DNA from: RGIG4140 sp045655105
GTDB lineage: Bacteria; Pseudomonadota; Alphaproteobacteria; CAAHEQ01; UBA3637
Assembly (NCBI GenBank): GCA_045655105.1
Contig: JAZOOQ010000056.1
Span: forward strand, 62,001 to 126,000
DNA: 64,000 bases
Reading direction: 5' to 3'
Shown: piece after piece, positions 34,791 to 44,048 of the stretch
Layout: each line of letters starts with the position of its first letter
Position numbering within the stretch: the stretch's first letter is position 1
The notes under the pieces: generated by a model
Databases searched by the model: none
What the model saw: the letters and a program-made list of their open reading frames with translations, nothing else
Told to the model about the DNA's origin: nothing
Made by a program: the position numbers and the translations under genes

Positions 34791-35451
34791 ATTTTGTTCG
34801 TTGAAGTGTTTTTAAGGCTTCATATAAGGCTTTTTGAACTGAAACAGGAAGTCTTGCGGCTCCAGATTTTATTTCATGTGGTGTTAATTTTTTGCCGCTT
34901 TCAATCCAGCTATTCAAAATGGTATTTGAATTTAAAAACAATTCATTTACTTTATTAATTTGTTTATGTGCTGTTACAACATTTGTATATTTTCTTTTTT
35001 CATAAGCTGTACAAGCAAAGTTTTTTTCAATAGCAGGAGTAACAATGGCTCCCAATTGAATGGCTTTTGCATATAAAACAGGATTAATTGAGCACTTTGA
35101 AATTAATTCAAGAATTGTTTCTCCAATGGGTTCATTTTCTGAGTTGTTTGTTTTTGCTTGGCATTTCATATCAATTGATTGAAGGTGAATCAATTGAGGT
35201 GTTTTTTTGATTTTTTGGCTAAAACGCGTTAAATAAAATTGAATATGCGATTCGGCTCGTTGATAGGCAAGTTTTTTATCTTCAATATAAGGTAATAAAT
35301 TAACGTTTTCTGCAATTTCAGAAAGCATTCCTAATATATTTTCCGAATCTTGTGAAGCTAATTCTCTTGATTTTTCAATTTCATAATCAGTGAGCGATTC
35401 GTGATTCGCATTTTTTAATAATAATTCTTTGATTTCATTATTTTCTTTCAT
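34789..35451 (-). CDS. Unknown cytoplasmic helical protein (third gene of unknown operon)
   Basis: 220 residues, predicted mostly helical, with no signal peptide or membrane segment. Three cysteines (MKCQAK, SKCSIN, FACTAY). Last gene of the three-gene operon, 16 nt after its neighbour, preceded by AAGGATAA. Contains no motif I recognise. Its conserved-looking C-terminus (LTPHEIKSGAARLPVSVQKA) could be a small helical domain. Confidence 0.65.
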   Translation of the reverse strand: MKENNEIKELLLKNANHESLTDYEIEKSRELASQDSENILGMLSEIAENVNLLPYIEDKKLAYQRAESHIQFYLTRFSQKIKKTPQLIHLQSIDMKCQAKTNNSENEPIGETILELISKCSINPVLYAKAIQLGAIVTPAIEKNFACTAYEKRKYTNVVTAHKQINKVNELFLNSNTILNSWIESGKKLTPHEIKSGAARLPVSVQKALYEALKTLQRTK

Positions 35452-35467
35452 TATTTTATCCTTTTAA

Positions 35468-35863
35468 TTAGCGAGAGTTTTCATTTTTTTGAAAAAACTG
35501 ACAGGGTGTGTTTATTCCTCCTTTTTTTCTAAAGGCAAGTGTGGACGAGCTGTTTAAAAAATGCGAGAGAATGCCCTTTTGAATTTTTTTGCTTATTTGA
35601 CCTTTGTTAAAAGCATGCAAAATAAGTTTTGGTTTTGCATAACAAAGATAAATGCTTTTCCATTTTTTATATTCTTGTTGCATAAAACCAGTTTTATCTT
35701 GTTTTTCACAATATGCTTGATAGTAACACATTTGGTTAAATGCATTATCCTGATTTTCTTTTGCATTTTGATATAGTTTATCTGCAGGATCTTGGGCGCT
35801 TTTTAAAATAGGCTCAAGCGCAGATAAAAGTTGATGAAAATAGGTGCTTGTTTTTGAACTCAT
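35468..35863 (-). CDS. Unknown small cytoplasmic protein (second gene of unknown operon)
   Basis: 131 residues, Lys/Gln/Tyr-rich and helical, with four Cys including CYYQAYC, spaced like a possible metal or disulphide pair. No signal peptide. Begins one base after the stop of the 305-residue gene, so the two are surely cotranscribed and probably translationally coupled. No family recognised. Confidence 0.6.
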   Translation of the reverse strand: MSSKTSTYFHQLLSALEPILKSAQDPADKLYQNAKENQDNAFNQMCYYQAYCEKQDKTGFMQQEYKKWKSIYLCYAKPKLILHAFNKGQISKKIQKGILSHFLNSSSTLAFRKKGGINTPCQFFQKNENSR

Positions 35864-35864
35864 T

Positions 35865-36782
35865 TTATCTTCCTTGTCTATTAGAAAGCATGTATTGTTT
35901 TAATTCTTTTACGGTTAATAATTTATTGTTGTTAGCAATCAAGTTTGAATAATTATCCATTTCGTGCGTTGTCATTTGTTCCCTGATTTTTTTGATAACT
36001 GGAACTTTTGCTGTGTGGTCTAAAATTTTTTGCCGTGCAACAGATGAAATGCTTGGTAAGTATTTTTGAATTAAATCTGGGTTTTTATATGTTTTATAAA
36101 CTAAAAAGCCATCTGTTGCATTGATAGAATCTTCTTTTTGATTATCAAGTTGGCAATATTGGCGAAAAGCTTGATCTTTTATATTATCTAAATAGTTTGG
36201 CTGAATTTGTTTGATTTTTCGGATAATATCAAGTGTGAATAAAATTTCACGAGCAGATTTTGTTTCTTGAAATTTAACATTTGTTCCAGTTGGAGTGATA
36301 CCGGCAGGCAATTCAGGGGCAACTGATTGCCATAATGGTTTGGTGAACGCTCTGATAAAACGATCTTGAAAGTAGGGGGGATAACTGTTTATATTGATTC
36401 TTAACATGTTAGGAAAGTTGCAAATATCATGAATGGCTTTTAATAACGCAATATCATCTGATGTTCCTGGAATACCGAATGCTTCATCTAAACGTAAAGT
36501 TGAAAAATGCCGGTCTTGTCGTTCATGAACGATTAATTTTGCAATGGGAGTTATTGGACCTCCGTTATACCAATGAGAAGGATCAGTTAAAACTTTATCT
36601 ATACCATTGATAATATTATTGATTTTTGCTTTTCTTGAAAAGAAAAAGTGTTTGAATTTTAATATGGCTGCTTCTTTTTTTGAAAGAGGTTCTAAAAAAA
36701 TGTTGTTATCCTGCCCAGGGGTTGTTAAAGATGCTTCTTGTGTTGAAAACAACTTTTCCTTTTTTGCTAATGTGTTGTTCAT
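35865..36782 (-). CDS. Unknown cytoplasmic protein (first gene of unknown operon)
   Basis: 305 residues, no signal peptide or membrane segment; mixed alpha-helical with the stretch IVHERQDRHFSTLRLDEAFG and several Asn/Pro-rich loops. No domain recognised. GAGAGAG precedes ATG by three bases. It heads an operon with the two genes behind it, under a consensus promoter at 36826-36854. The operon lies between unrelated housekeeping genes, so it may be a lineage-specific insertion. Confidence 0.65.
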   Translation of the reverse strand: MNNTLAKKEKLFSTQEASLTTPGQDNNIFLEPLSKKEAAILKFKHFFFSRKAKINNIINGIDKVLTDPSHWYNGGPITPIAKLIVHERQDRHFSTLRLDEAFGIPGTSDDIALLKAIHDICNFPNMLRININSYPPYFQDRFIRAFTKPLWQSVAPELPAGITPTGTNVKFQETKSAREILFTLDIIRKIKQIQPNYLDNIKDQAFRQYCQLDNQKEDSINATDGFLVYKTYKNPDLIQKYLPSISSVARQKILDHTAKVPVIKKIREQMTTHEMDNYSNLIANNNKLLTVKELKQYMLSNRQGR

Positions 36783-36825
36783 AACTCTCTCTATTTTTTA
36801 TTAAAAATCAAATGAATTTTGATAG

Positions 36826-36854
36826 ATTATATCATAAAGCAATAATTATGTCAA
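36826..36854 (-). promoter_or_regulatory. Perfect sigma70-consensus promoter of the unknown operon
   Basis: Minus strand TTGACA (36854-36849), exactly 17 bases, TATAAT (36831-36826) with TGA just ahead of the -10. Every consensus position matches. The start codon is 44 bases further on. Confidence 0.75.
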
Positions 36855-36880
36855 CTATTTTATATAAAAACAAAAAGATG

Positions 36881-36920
36881 AAAAAAACACCCTCTTTTTT
36901 TTAAGAAGGATGTTTTTTTA
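36881..36920 (-). terminator. Intrinsic terminator after the Hsp20 gene
   Basis: An A run, ACACCCTCTT, loop of T, AAGAAGGATGT and a T run; imperfect stem with G-U pairs, oriented to end the minus-strand gene at 36945. Confidence 0.6.
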
Positions 36921-36944
36921 TTTTTATTTTTATTTATTACTGTG

Positions 36945-37424
36945 TTATTCTTTTATTTTAACTTTTTTAGGCGCTTCTTTTTCATCTGTTATTTTAGGGA
37001 TAACGATTTTTAGCACGCCATTTTTAAAATCAGCTTCAGCTTTTTCAGTTTGGCAGTTTTCGGGTAAGGCAATGCTCCTGTTTAAAAAACCAAAGGAGCG
37101 TTCTGAAAAATAATAGCCATCTTCATTTGTTGTTTCATGGGAGTTTGTTTTTTCTCCTTTGATTGTTAAATATCCATCTTTTGAAATTTGGATATCAATA
37201 TCTGCTGATTTCATTCCGGGAAGCTCTGCTTCAACCATAACAGCTTTATCTGTTTCAAAAATATCAATATCTGGATCAAATAAATTTAAATCAGAATTAT
37301 CTGTCCAATTACGCGGAGCTAAATGTTTGTTGAAAATGCGATTGATTTCATTTTGAATATGATCAACTTCTTTATTCCTTTTATTTATATATTTTTGAGT
37401 ATAAGGTGCAACTTTTTGTTTCAT
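36945..37424 (-). CDS. Small heat shock protein, Hsp20/alpha-crystallin family
   Basis: 159 residues. The alpha-crystallin domain spans about 52-150 with PDIDIFETDKAVMVEAELPG, RSFGFLNRSIALPENC and the closing A-x-F-K-N-G-V-L-K-I motif; a short charged tail (PKKVKIKE) carries the V-K-I oligomerisation element. These ATP-independent chaperones hold unfolding proteins. AAAGGAG lies seven bases before ATG. Just upstream is a hairpin that ends the preceding ABC gene, with a possible RpoH-type promoter inside it. Confidence 0.95.
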   Translation of the reverse strand: MKQKVAPYTQKYINKRNKEVDHIQNEINRIFNKHLAPRNWTDNSDLNLFDPDIDIFETDKAVMVEAELPGMKSADIDIQISKDGYLTIKGEKTNSHETTNEDGYYFSERSFGFLNRSIALPENCQTEKAEADFKNGVLKIVIPKITDEKEAPKKVKIKE

Positions 37425-37440
37425 TTTTTTCTCCTTTAAT

Positions 37441-37480
37441 AAAAAACGCTTATCACAATTTTTCAGATAAGCGTTTTTTT
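37441..37480 (-). terminator. Hairpin terminator between the ABC exporter and Hsp20 genes
   Basis: AACGCTTATC and GATAAGCGTT form a perfect 10-bp stem with an 11-base loop, flanked by A and T runs. Confidence 0.8.
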
Positions 37481-37492
37481 GTTGTGAACAAT
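37465..37492 (-). promoter_or_regulatory. Possible heat-shock (RpoH-type) promoter for Hsp20
   Basis: Minus strand ATTG (37492-37489), 17 bases, CTTATCT (37471-37465). The -10 fits the alphaproteobacterial RpoH consensus CYTATNT and the -35 fits three of four bases of CTTG. It lies inside the terminator hairpin, about 40 bases before the Hsp20 start. Confidence 0.35.
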
Positions 37493-37502
37493 AAAAAATG
37501 AA

Positions 37503-39299
37503 CTATTGTGTATCCATCTTTTTGGATTTAAATTGAGCCATATAAAGCGCATGATAAGCGCTTTTATTTTCAAGAAGAGTTTCATGAGTTCCTTCTTCAA
37601 TGATTTTTCCTTCATTGACAACAACAATTTTATCGGCATTTTGAATGGTTGAAAGGCGATGTGCGATTACAAAAACCGTTCGATCATTCATTAAATTATC
37701 AATAGCTTGTTGAACAATGGCTTCTGATTTATTATCAAGAGCGGATGTTGCTTCATCTAAAATAACAATTGGTGCATCTTTTAAGAAAGCTCTTGCGATT
37801 GCAACGCGTTGTTTTTGACCACCTGACAAAAGAACGCCACGTTCGCCGATTTCTGTATCCAGCCCCTTGGGAAGAGATTTGATGAATTCATCTAAACAAG
37901 CACTTCTTAAAGCTTTTTCAATTTCTTCAGTTGTTGCATTTTGTTTGCCAAGTAAAATATTATCTCTGATTGTTCCAGCAAACAAGAAATTATCTTGAAA
38001 CACAACGGCAATTTGATCTCTAAGAGATTTTAACGATACATCTTTAATATCAACATTATCAATTAGGATATTTCCTTTTGATATTTCATAAAATCTTGGC
38101 AGTAAGTTTACAAGAGTTGTTTTTCCGCCACCAGAATTTCCAACAAAAGCTATTTTTTCGCCTTTTTTGATGGTTAAATTAATATCGTTTAAAACGTTTT
38201 TTTTGCCATCATAACTAAAAGTGATATTTTTATATTCAATTTGATTTTGAATGGGAGATAAAGCTGGGGCATTTTCTTTTTCTGAAACACTCATTTTCAT
38301 TTCTAAAAATTCAAAAACGCGTTCAATAGCCATGAAAGACATTTGAACGGCGGTGAAATTTTTTCCAATGTTTTTAACTGGTGTGTAAAGCATTAAAAGA
38401 GCCGTCATAAAAGCAACGAAATCACCACTTGTAATTGTTCCAGATTTAATTAAATAACTTCCATACCAAATTGTTCCTGCAATTCCTAAAGAAATGATGA
38501 TATGCATCATTGGAGAAAGCCAAGCAGTTTTTTGCGTGTATTTAATTTTTAATTTAAACATTTGTTTTAACACGCTTGAAAAACGACTTGATTGGTGATC
38601 TTCAAGGTTGTAAGATGCAATTGTTTTTAATCCTGAAAAAGTTTCATTAAAAGCAGTTAAAACAGCGCCCCCAGCCATAACAGTTGAATTCATAACTTCT
38701 TTAATTTTTTTTCTGATTTGGGTTAGGGGATAAAGAGCGGAACCTAAAACAATTATAGCAATAATAGCTAATTGCCAAGAAGTGTAAAATAAAACAAAAA
38801 TAAGAGAAAATGAAGAGAAAAGACGTGTGGTGAAAACTTTTAGATTGTTTAATAAACCAGAACAAGCCAAATTAGGATCACTATCACATCTGAAAACAAC
38901 AAATCCTGAAGTATTTTTATCCACAAATGCGGATTCACAAGTAACAAGTTTTTGATAAATTTTTTCTTTAACATTGTTTGTGATTTTTCCGCCAACCCAA
39001 GCATTTAAATATGAGGCTCCATATTCTAAAGCGCTTTGAATAATTGTGAAAACAACAATAAAAAGAGGAATAACATAAAGAGGTAAATTGAAAGGTGTTT
39101 CTCCACCTTTTTCCATGATGACAGTATCCATAAATGGCTTTAAAGAAAGGGCAATAACTGCATCTAATGAACCAATTGGAATGGTGATAAGTGTGGCTGC
39201 TAAAGCTCTTCCCCAAAATGGTTTAATAAAAGGCCACATTCTGGAATAATTTAAAATAAAAGCATTCTTTTTTAATCGATCTTTAATTTTTTGTTTCAT
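37503..39299 (-). CDS. MsbA-like ABC exporter (paralogue 1)
   Basis: 598 residues from ATG 39299, chosen because AGAGGAAAC precedes it. Six transmembrane helices in the first ~330 residues, then an ATPase domain with Walker A GNSGGGKTT, signature LLSGGQKQR, Walker B IVILDEATSALD and H-loop IAHRLST. Half-size exporters of this kind act as homodimers to flip lipid A, lipids or drugs. It is closely similar along its whole length to the exporter at 55034-56815, so the two arose by duplication. No partner gene beside it suggests a substrate. Confidence 0.92.
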   Translation of the reverse strand: MKQKIKDRLKKNAFILNYSRMWPFIKPFWGRALAATLITIPIGSLDAVIALSLKPFMDTVIMEKGGETPFNLPLYVIPLFIVVFTIIQSALEYGASYLNAWVGGKITNNVKEKIYQKLVTCESAFVDKNTSGFVVFRCDSDPNLACSGLLNNLKVFTTRLFSSFSLIFVLFYTSWQLAIIAIIVLGSALYPLTQIRKKIKEVMNSTVMAGGAVLTAFNETFSGLKTIASYNLEDHQSSRFSSVLKQMFKLKIKYTQKTAWLSPMMHIIISLGIAGTIWYGSYLIKSGTITSGDFVAFMTALLMLYTPVKNIGKNFTAVQMSFMAIERVFEFLEMKMSVSEKENAPALSPIQNQIEYKNITFSYDGKKNVLNDINLTIKKGEKIAFVGNSGGGKTTLVNLLPRFYEISKGNILIDNVDIKDVSLKSLRDQIAVVFQDNFLFAGTIRDNILLGKQNATTEEIEKALRSACLDEFIKSLPKGLDTEIGERGVLLSGGQKQRVAIARAFLKDAPIVILDEATSALDNKSEAIVQQAIDNLMNDRTVFVIAHRLSTIQNADKIVVVNEGKIIEEGTHETLLENKSAYHALYMAQFKSKKMDTQ

Positions 39300-39445
39300 G
39301 GTTTCCTCTAAAAAAGTTTCTTTTATACTAGCTGAAAGGAAATTTTTTGTCAACCGCTCTGCTTATCTTGTTGAAATTGTTGTGTTATTAAAAAAATAGA
39401 GTGAAAATAAATATAAAAAAATAATTTAAAAAAAAGACTATCTTT

Positions 39446-39473
39446 TTGCTTGTAAATGAAAAAAATATATGCT
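39446..39473 (+). promoter_or_regulatory. Candidate promoter of the autotransporter gene
   Basis: TTGCTT (39446-39451), 16-base spacer, TATGCT (39468-39473), about 40 bases before the start at 39514. Confidence 0.4.
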
Positions 39474-39498
39474 AGAAAGTAAGAAGCGCTAAAAAAAA

Positions 39499-39517
39499 TA
39501 TGTGGGGGCAAGGGTGA
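39499..39517 (+). promoter_or_regulatory. Leader element with five-codon upstream ORF overlapping the autotransporter start
   Basis: TATGTGGGGGCAA (39499-39511) is identical, and at identical distance from the start codon, to the element before the prepilin gene. It contains ATG TGG GGG CAA GGG TGA (39500-39517), whose stop overlaps the GTG start at 39514. The G-run also sits where a ribosome binding site would. Either reading makes it a translation-initiation element. Confidence 0.55.
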
Positions 39518-42500
39518 AGAGATTTAAATTCTCATTTTCTGTTTTTGCTTTTTTTGCCGTTATTTATTCGGTGAATGCATTTGCAGCTTCTGAAGCTGAT
39601 ATGCAGTTAAAACCTTTTCAAATTGAATTAACGCCCTCAAATTCTTCTTATTCTTCGTCAGCAGATATTGATGCTGGAGATAACTATGGTATATTGATTA
39701 ATCAATTAAATTCTTCTTTTGATACAACCATTAATAATGCTGGACAAATACTTTCAAGTGAAAATGGATATGGAATTTATGGGGCAGCTTATCCAACACG
39801 AGGTGGAAGTGTTTTAATTGAAAATACGGGTACAATTCAAAATATCCAACTTCAAGAATTTACCAAAACAACGATTTTAAATGAAAAGAAACCAATAACT
39901 GAAGGTGGAACAACCAGTGTAACAAACGTAAAGCCTTTGCTAACAGGTAATATTTTATTGGGAACAAATGCTGAAATCGGCAATAGAGATGCAGATATTA
40001 GAGCTGATTTAATTTCGCTAGACTATGGTGGTATTATCAAAAATGGTATTGAAGATGTTTATGGTATTGTTGAGGGTGAAGTTAAATTAACAGATGTTGT
40101 TTTTTCTGATGCGCGGTTAGAAGGGAATATACTCCAGTTTGGTGCCTCTGGTAAACTTTATAATGGTCATATAACGGATATGTATACCGTAAAGTTTGGC
40201 GATGATGGGACCATTTTTAACGTTGGTGATAATTATATCTGGAAAGAAGATGCTGATGGAGATGGCGCGGTAGATTCTGAAAATAAAGCTGGAAAATGGA
40301 TGGAAACATTTTCAAAGTTTTATGCAGATGATGTGTTGATGGGTGCAAATGGAAAAATTTTAAATGAAATGGGAACAACATTTGATGTTGGAACAATTCA
40401 GATGGGTAATAATGCAACCATTACAAATGGCGCTGATTATGCGTTTAAATATGCAAGTGTTTTTACCGTACAAACAGGTGAAGTGGTCACAACAACTGTA
40501 ACAGATGAAAATGGGAATACATCAACAACTGTTGAAAGCAATCTTTCAGATGAAGAAGTGGAAATGATGGAAGTTCCTCATGCTTCTTCTTTTCATGCAG
40601 ATCGGATTATTGTTGGTGATAATTCAACCATTGAAAATAGAAAAGATAGTGTGATGACGGGTCATGATATCACTTTTGGTGAGAATGGCACGTTTAATAT
40701 TCAAAGTGGAAAAGTTACCCTTTCATCTTCTGAAACAAGCGATTCGGATAAAGCGTTTTTAAAAGAAGAGTCTTCTTTAAATTTTGGTAAGGGATCTTCT
40801 TTATTTGTTGGTGCAGAATTGCAAGAAGCTGTATTAGAACCACAAGTTTCTGATTTAACAGATATAGTGGGTAATGTAACAACTCAAACATGGGCAATTG
40901 TTCCTGAAGAAATTTTAAGTCCAAGAGTTTATCGTGGGGAACTATTTGTTGATAATGTAAATATGGGAGAAAATTCTTCTCTTAAACTTTTAGGTGGCAG
41001 AATTGAAGGCGAAACCATCAATATGAAAGATGGTGCTAGTATTTATATGGATCAACAAACATATCAAGTTGGTGATTATCCGCTCACATATTTAGCTGAA
41101 TTGGATATAAATAAGGGTATTTATTTAGGTAATTCATCTTCAATCACCGTTGTTAATGGAACGATTAATACGCCTATTGTTAAATTTTTAGATGATGGTA
41201 AATTTACAACCTCTTCAAGTTTCACTGTGAACCAGTTAGATATGGGGAAAAGAGCTGAAGTAACCGTTGCCGGTGTGTTGAAATCAAATGTAACTTTAGG
41301 TTCTGATTCAAAAGTATTAATTACCAATCCGGTTTTGTTAGATGAATTGGCAACAGGTATTCCGCCATACACATATGAAGGAGGCGGTATTCAAGGCTCT
41401 CTTAAAAAAGCGAATGGGGCTGAAAATGTTCATGTAACGGTTCGATCAAGCGACAATCGTTTTTATACCCTTTTAAAAGGAGAGATTGATGTTGATTCAA
41501 TTTTATTGGATCAAGGTCTTTTGGAACTTGAAGGCAGTATTAAAGGGGATATTTCTTTAAATACGGATACGATTTTGCGCTTAACAGGCCGTGATCTTCA
41601 TATTTATGATCCGGTTACAAGAATTGCAGGTTCAACGAATACAACAGTTGAAGTCGCTGTTCCAGATCAAGAATTTTATAACACAAGCAATTGGATTAGT
41701 GCAGAAAATTTGCTGTTGTCAAATGGTGGTATTTCAATTAATAATGCGGTTAATTTTGATCACGTTGTGATGGGGGATAACACCACAATTCGTTTAACAG
41801 GGGATTATAAAATTGGTGACATTAAAGAGCAAAATGGTTCAGCAGTGAATACAACGCTTGAAATTGCAGCTGGAAAAGGTAAGAGCATTAATTCAAGTGG
41901 CTCCATGCATATGGATCGGATTTTGATTTCAAGTGGTAATTTTAATGTTTTTCATGATATTCATTCGTTAACTTCATCAGGGCCTGTATCAATCCCAGCT
42001 TCACCAATTGATGGTATTGAGCTTGCAACTGATACTTCTTTAACAACATTTGCGAATGTTTCTGTGAATCAAATTTTAAGAGATCAAGAATTAATCAAAA
42101 AAGGTGAAGATGTTTCAAATACAACCGTAACAGTTAATGCTGATCATTTCCAAGTTCTTAGAAATGTTGATATTGATAATTTAAATATGAACGGTGGCGT
42201 TTTTGAATTTATGAATAAAGATGGAACGAATGCCGTTAATGTTACAAATGATATTGAATTAAAACCTTATTCTGCTTTGGCTGGAAGCGGTATTTTAAAT
42301 ATTAAATCAGGGCATTTGGCTTTGCGAGAAAATGCGCGTTTAGCTGTTTCAATGCAAGATATTGAAACAAAGCCGATTTCTGAGTTAAAAGTTATCTCAT
42401 CTGATACAATAATAACAGATTCAACATTGCCATATCAAACCAAAGCATTAACTGTTGAAACAGATTCGACAGGGTATATTGATGTGCGCGCAAGTGGGGC

Positions 42501-43938
42501 TCAAAATGATAAAATTACTGTTGAAGGAACTGTTAATTTAGCTGATGGAACAAGAGTTTTGGTGCGTGATATTCAAACAAACCAAGAATATGAAATTTTA
42601 TCTGCTACACAATTGAATGGAAATAGCGATAAATTACGCACAACATTCTTGTGGAGTGGTGTTGATAAGAAGATTGAAAATAATGCATTATCAATATCTG
42701 TTAAAGGTGTTAAAACTTTAAAAGAAGGTATTCAAATTGCGGATCATTCTAAAAATGTTGATGAACTTGCAGATACATTGACAAAAATTCGTCAAAGTGA
42801 GGGCGCTTATAGTATTGATCCTTTCTTGGATACAGTTTTCTTTGCAGAATCTGCTGATGAAGCTGTTCGTGTTTTAGATGAATATTCTCCAGAAGGATAT
42901 TTAAACACAATGCAAGCTTCTATGCGTATGCAAAAAGTTTTCAAAGAAAGTGTGTTGGGCGAAATGAATGCTATGCGCAATTATCGCATTAAAAATCAAA
43001 CAACGCGTTATTATGTGAAAAACCCATATTATTATGGTCGCCCAGGACATGAAAGATATTATTATGGATTCCAAACAGGGCGCAGAAACCCTTATATGGA
43101 TCGTAGATCAGACCGAGGCGGAATTTGGGCAAAACCATTTATGCTTTCATTAACTCAAGATGATAAAGATAATCAAAGTGGGTATGATTTAAATGCCTAT
43201 GGGTTTACAGCTGGTATCGATCGTAAAGTTGGTGTGTTCACCATGGGGCTTGCTGCTTTATATGCCACAGGCGATATGGAACAAAACAACAAAAATATGA
43301 AGTCTGATTTAACAACATATGGTTTAGGCGTTTACGGAAGTATAAACCCACACTATTCTCGCACGTTTATGGATTTTTATGCCTTGTGGAGTCAAACAAG
43401 TGTTGATTCAAAACGATCCATTAATTCTCTGTCAGAATCTTCAAAAGCTGATTTTGATATGACAGCATTTACATTAGGTGCTGATGTTGGATATGAGATT
43501 TTGGTTGCTCCTAACTTTATTGTAACTCCAAAAATTGGGTTAGATTATACCTCAATTGAAATGGATAATGTTGCTGAAAAAGGAACAGGTAGAGCAAGAG
43601 TCTTATTAAAGGGAACAGATTTAACAAGCATTCAAATGCCTGTTGAAATTAAAGCTGCCTTTGATTTTGGTAGTCATAATTATCGTTTCCGCCCAGAGTT
43701 CCATGCTAGATGGACGCATGAATTTGGTGACACAGCAGCTAAATCAACAGCCAATTTTGTTAGATATGCCGCGCCATTTGCTGTTGAAGGGTTGAACGTT
43801 GATAAAGATGTGTTCACTGTTGGGGGATCTTTGTTATGGCTTTATGGTTTAAGTGAATTTGAACTTAAATACGACTATGATTTCTCTTCAACTTCAACGG
43901 GTCATAGCATCAATATGGGCTATAAATATCTCTTCTAG
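39514..43938 (+). CDS. Large type Va autotransporter (adhesin-like)
   Basis: 1474 residues from GTG 39514; this start gives a compact signal peptide (K-R at the N-terminus, cleavage near NAFAAS) and lies five bases after GGGGG. The passenger (about 30-1130) is built of imperfect repeats with recurring units such as MGxNxTI-x-NG and GDNSTIEN, rich in Asn, Thr and Ser, as in a right-handed beta-helix. A linker with Tyr/Arg-rich segments (YYVKNPYYYGRPG) leads to the C-terminal barrel (about 1200-1474), which starts GGIWAKPF and ends on Phe, the outer-membrane insertion signal. No protease or lipase motif was seen in the passenger, so adhesion is the likeliest role (inference). Confidence 0.9.
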   Translation: MKRFKFSFSVFAFFAVIYSVNAFAASEADMQLKPFQIELTPSNSSYSSSADIDAGDNYGILINQLNSSFDTTINNAGQILSSENGYGIYGAAYPTRGGSVLIENTGTIQNIQLQEFTKTTILNEKKPITEGGTTSVTNVKPLLTGNILLGTNAEIGNRDADIRADLISLDYGGIIKNGIEDVYGIVEGEVKLTDVVFSDARLEGNILQFGASGKLYNGHITDMYTVKFGDDGTIFNVGDNYIWKEDADGDGAVDSENKAGKWMETFSKFYADDVLMGANGKILNEMGTTFDVGTIQMGNNATITNGADYAFKYASVFTVQTGEVVTTTVTDENGNTSTTVESNLSDEEVEMMEVPHASSFHADRIIVGDNSTIENRKDSVMTGHDITFGENGTFNIQSGKVTLSSSETSDSDKAFLKEESSLNFGKGSSLFVGAELQEAVLEPQVSDLTDIVGNVTTQTWAIVPEEILSPRVYRGELFVDNVNMGENSSLKLLGGRIEGETINMKDGASIYMDQQTYQVGDYPLTYLAELDINKGIYLGNSSSITVVNGTINTPIVKFLDDGKFTTSSSFTVNQLDMGKRAEVTVAGVLKSNVTLGSDSKVLITNPVLLDELATGIPPYTYEGGGIQGSLKKANGAENVHVTVRSSDNRFYTLLKGEIDVDSILLDQGLLELEGSIKGDISLNTDTILRLTGRDLHIYDPVTRIAGSTNTTVEVAVPDQEFYNTSNWISAENLLLSNGGISINNAVNFDHVVMGDNTTIRLTGDYKIGDIKEQNGSAVNTTLEIAAGKGKSINSSGSMHMDRILISSGNFNVFHDIHSLTSSGPVSIPASPIDGIELATDTSLTTFANVSVNQILRDQELIKKGEDVSNTTVTVNADHFQVLRNVDIDNLNMNGGVFEFMNKDGTNAVNVTNDIELKPYSALAGSGILNIKSGHLALRENARLAVSMQDIETKPISELKVISSDTIITDSTLPYQTKALTVETDSTGYIDVRASGAQNDKITVEGTVNLADGTRVLVRDIQTNQEYEILSATQLNGNSDKLRTTFLWSGVDKKIENNALSISVKGVKTLKEGIQIADHSKNVDELADTLTKIRQSEGAYSIDPFLDTVFFAESADEAVRVLDEYSPEGYLNTMQASMRMQKVFKESVLGEMNAMRNYRIKNQTTRYYVKNPYYYGRPGHERYYYGFQTGRRNPYMDRRSDRGGIWAKPFMLSLTQDDKDNQSGYDLNAYGFTAGIDRKVGVFTMGLAALYATGDMEQNNKNMKSDLTTYGLGVYGSINPHYSRTFMDFYALWSQTSVDSKRSINSLSESSKADFDMTAFTLGADVGYEILVAPNFIVTPKIGLDYTSIEMDNVAEKGTGRARVLLKGTDLTSIQMPVEIKAAFDFGSHNYRFRPEFHARWTHEFGDTAAKSTANFVRYAAPFAVEGLNVDKDVFTVGGSLLWLYGLSEFELKYDYDFSSTSTGHSINMGYKYLF

Positions 43939-44048
43939 AGATGTGAGGTTATAAAGTTTATTTTTTTAAGGTTTTAGCTTGCTTTTATTTTATAAACATT
44001 TTAGATTAAATGTATTGATTCATTATATCTAAAATAAGGAGAAAATAG

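Noticed and set aside
39502..39513. Earlier start (GTG) for the autotransporter giving M-G-A-R before the signal peptide
   Set aside because: That GTG is part of the leader element shared with the prepilin gene; the GTG at 39514 gives a normal signal peptide and proper spacing.
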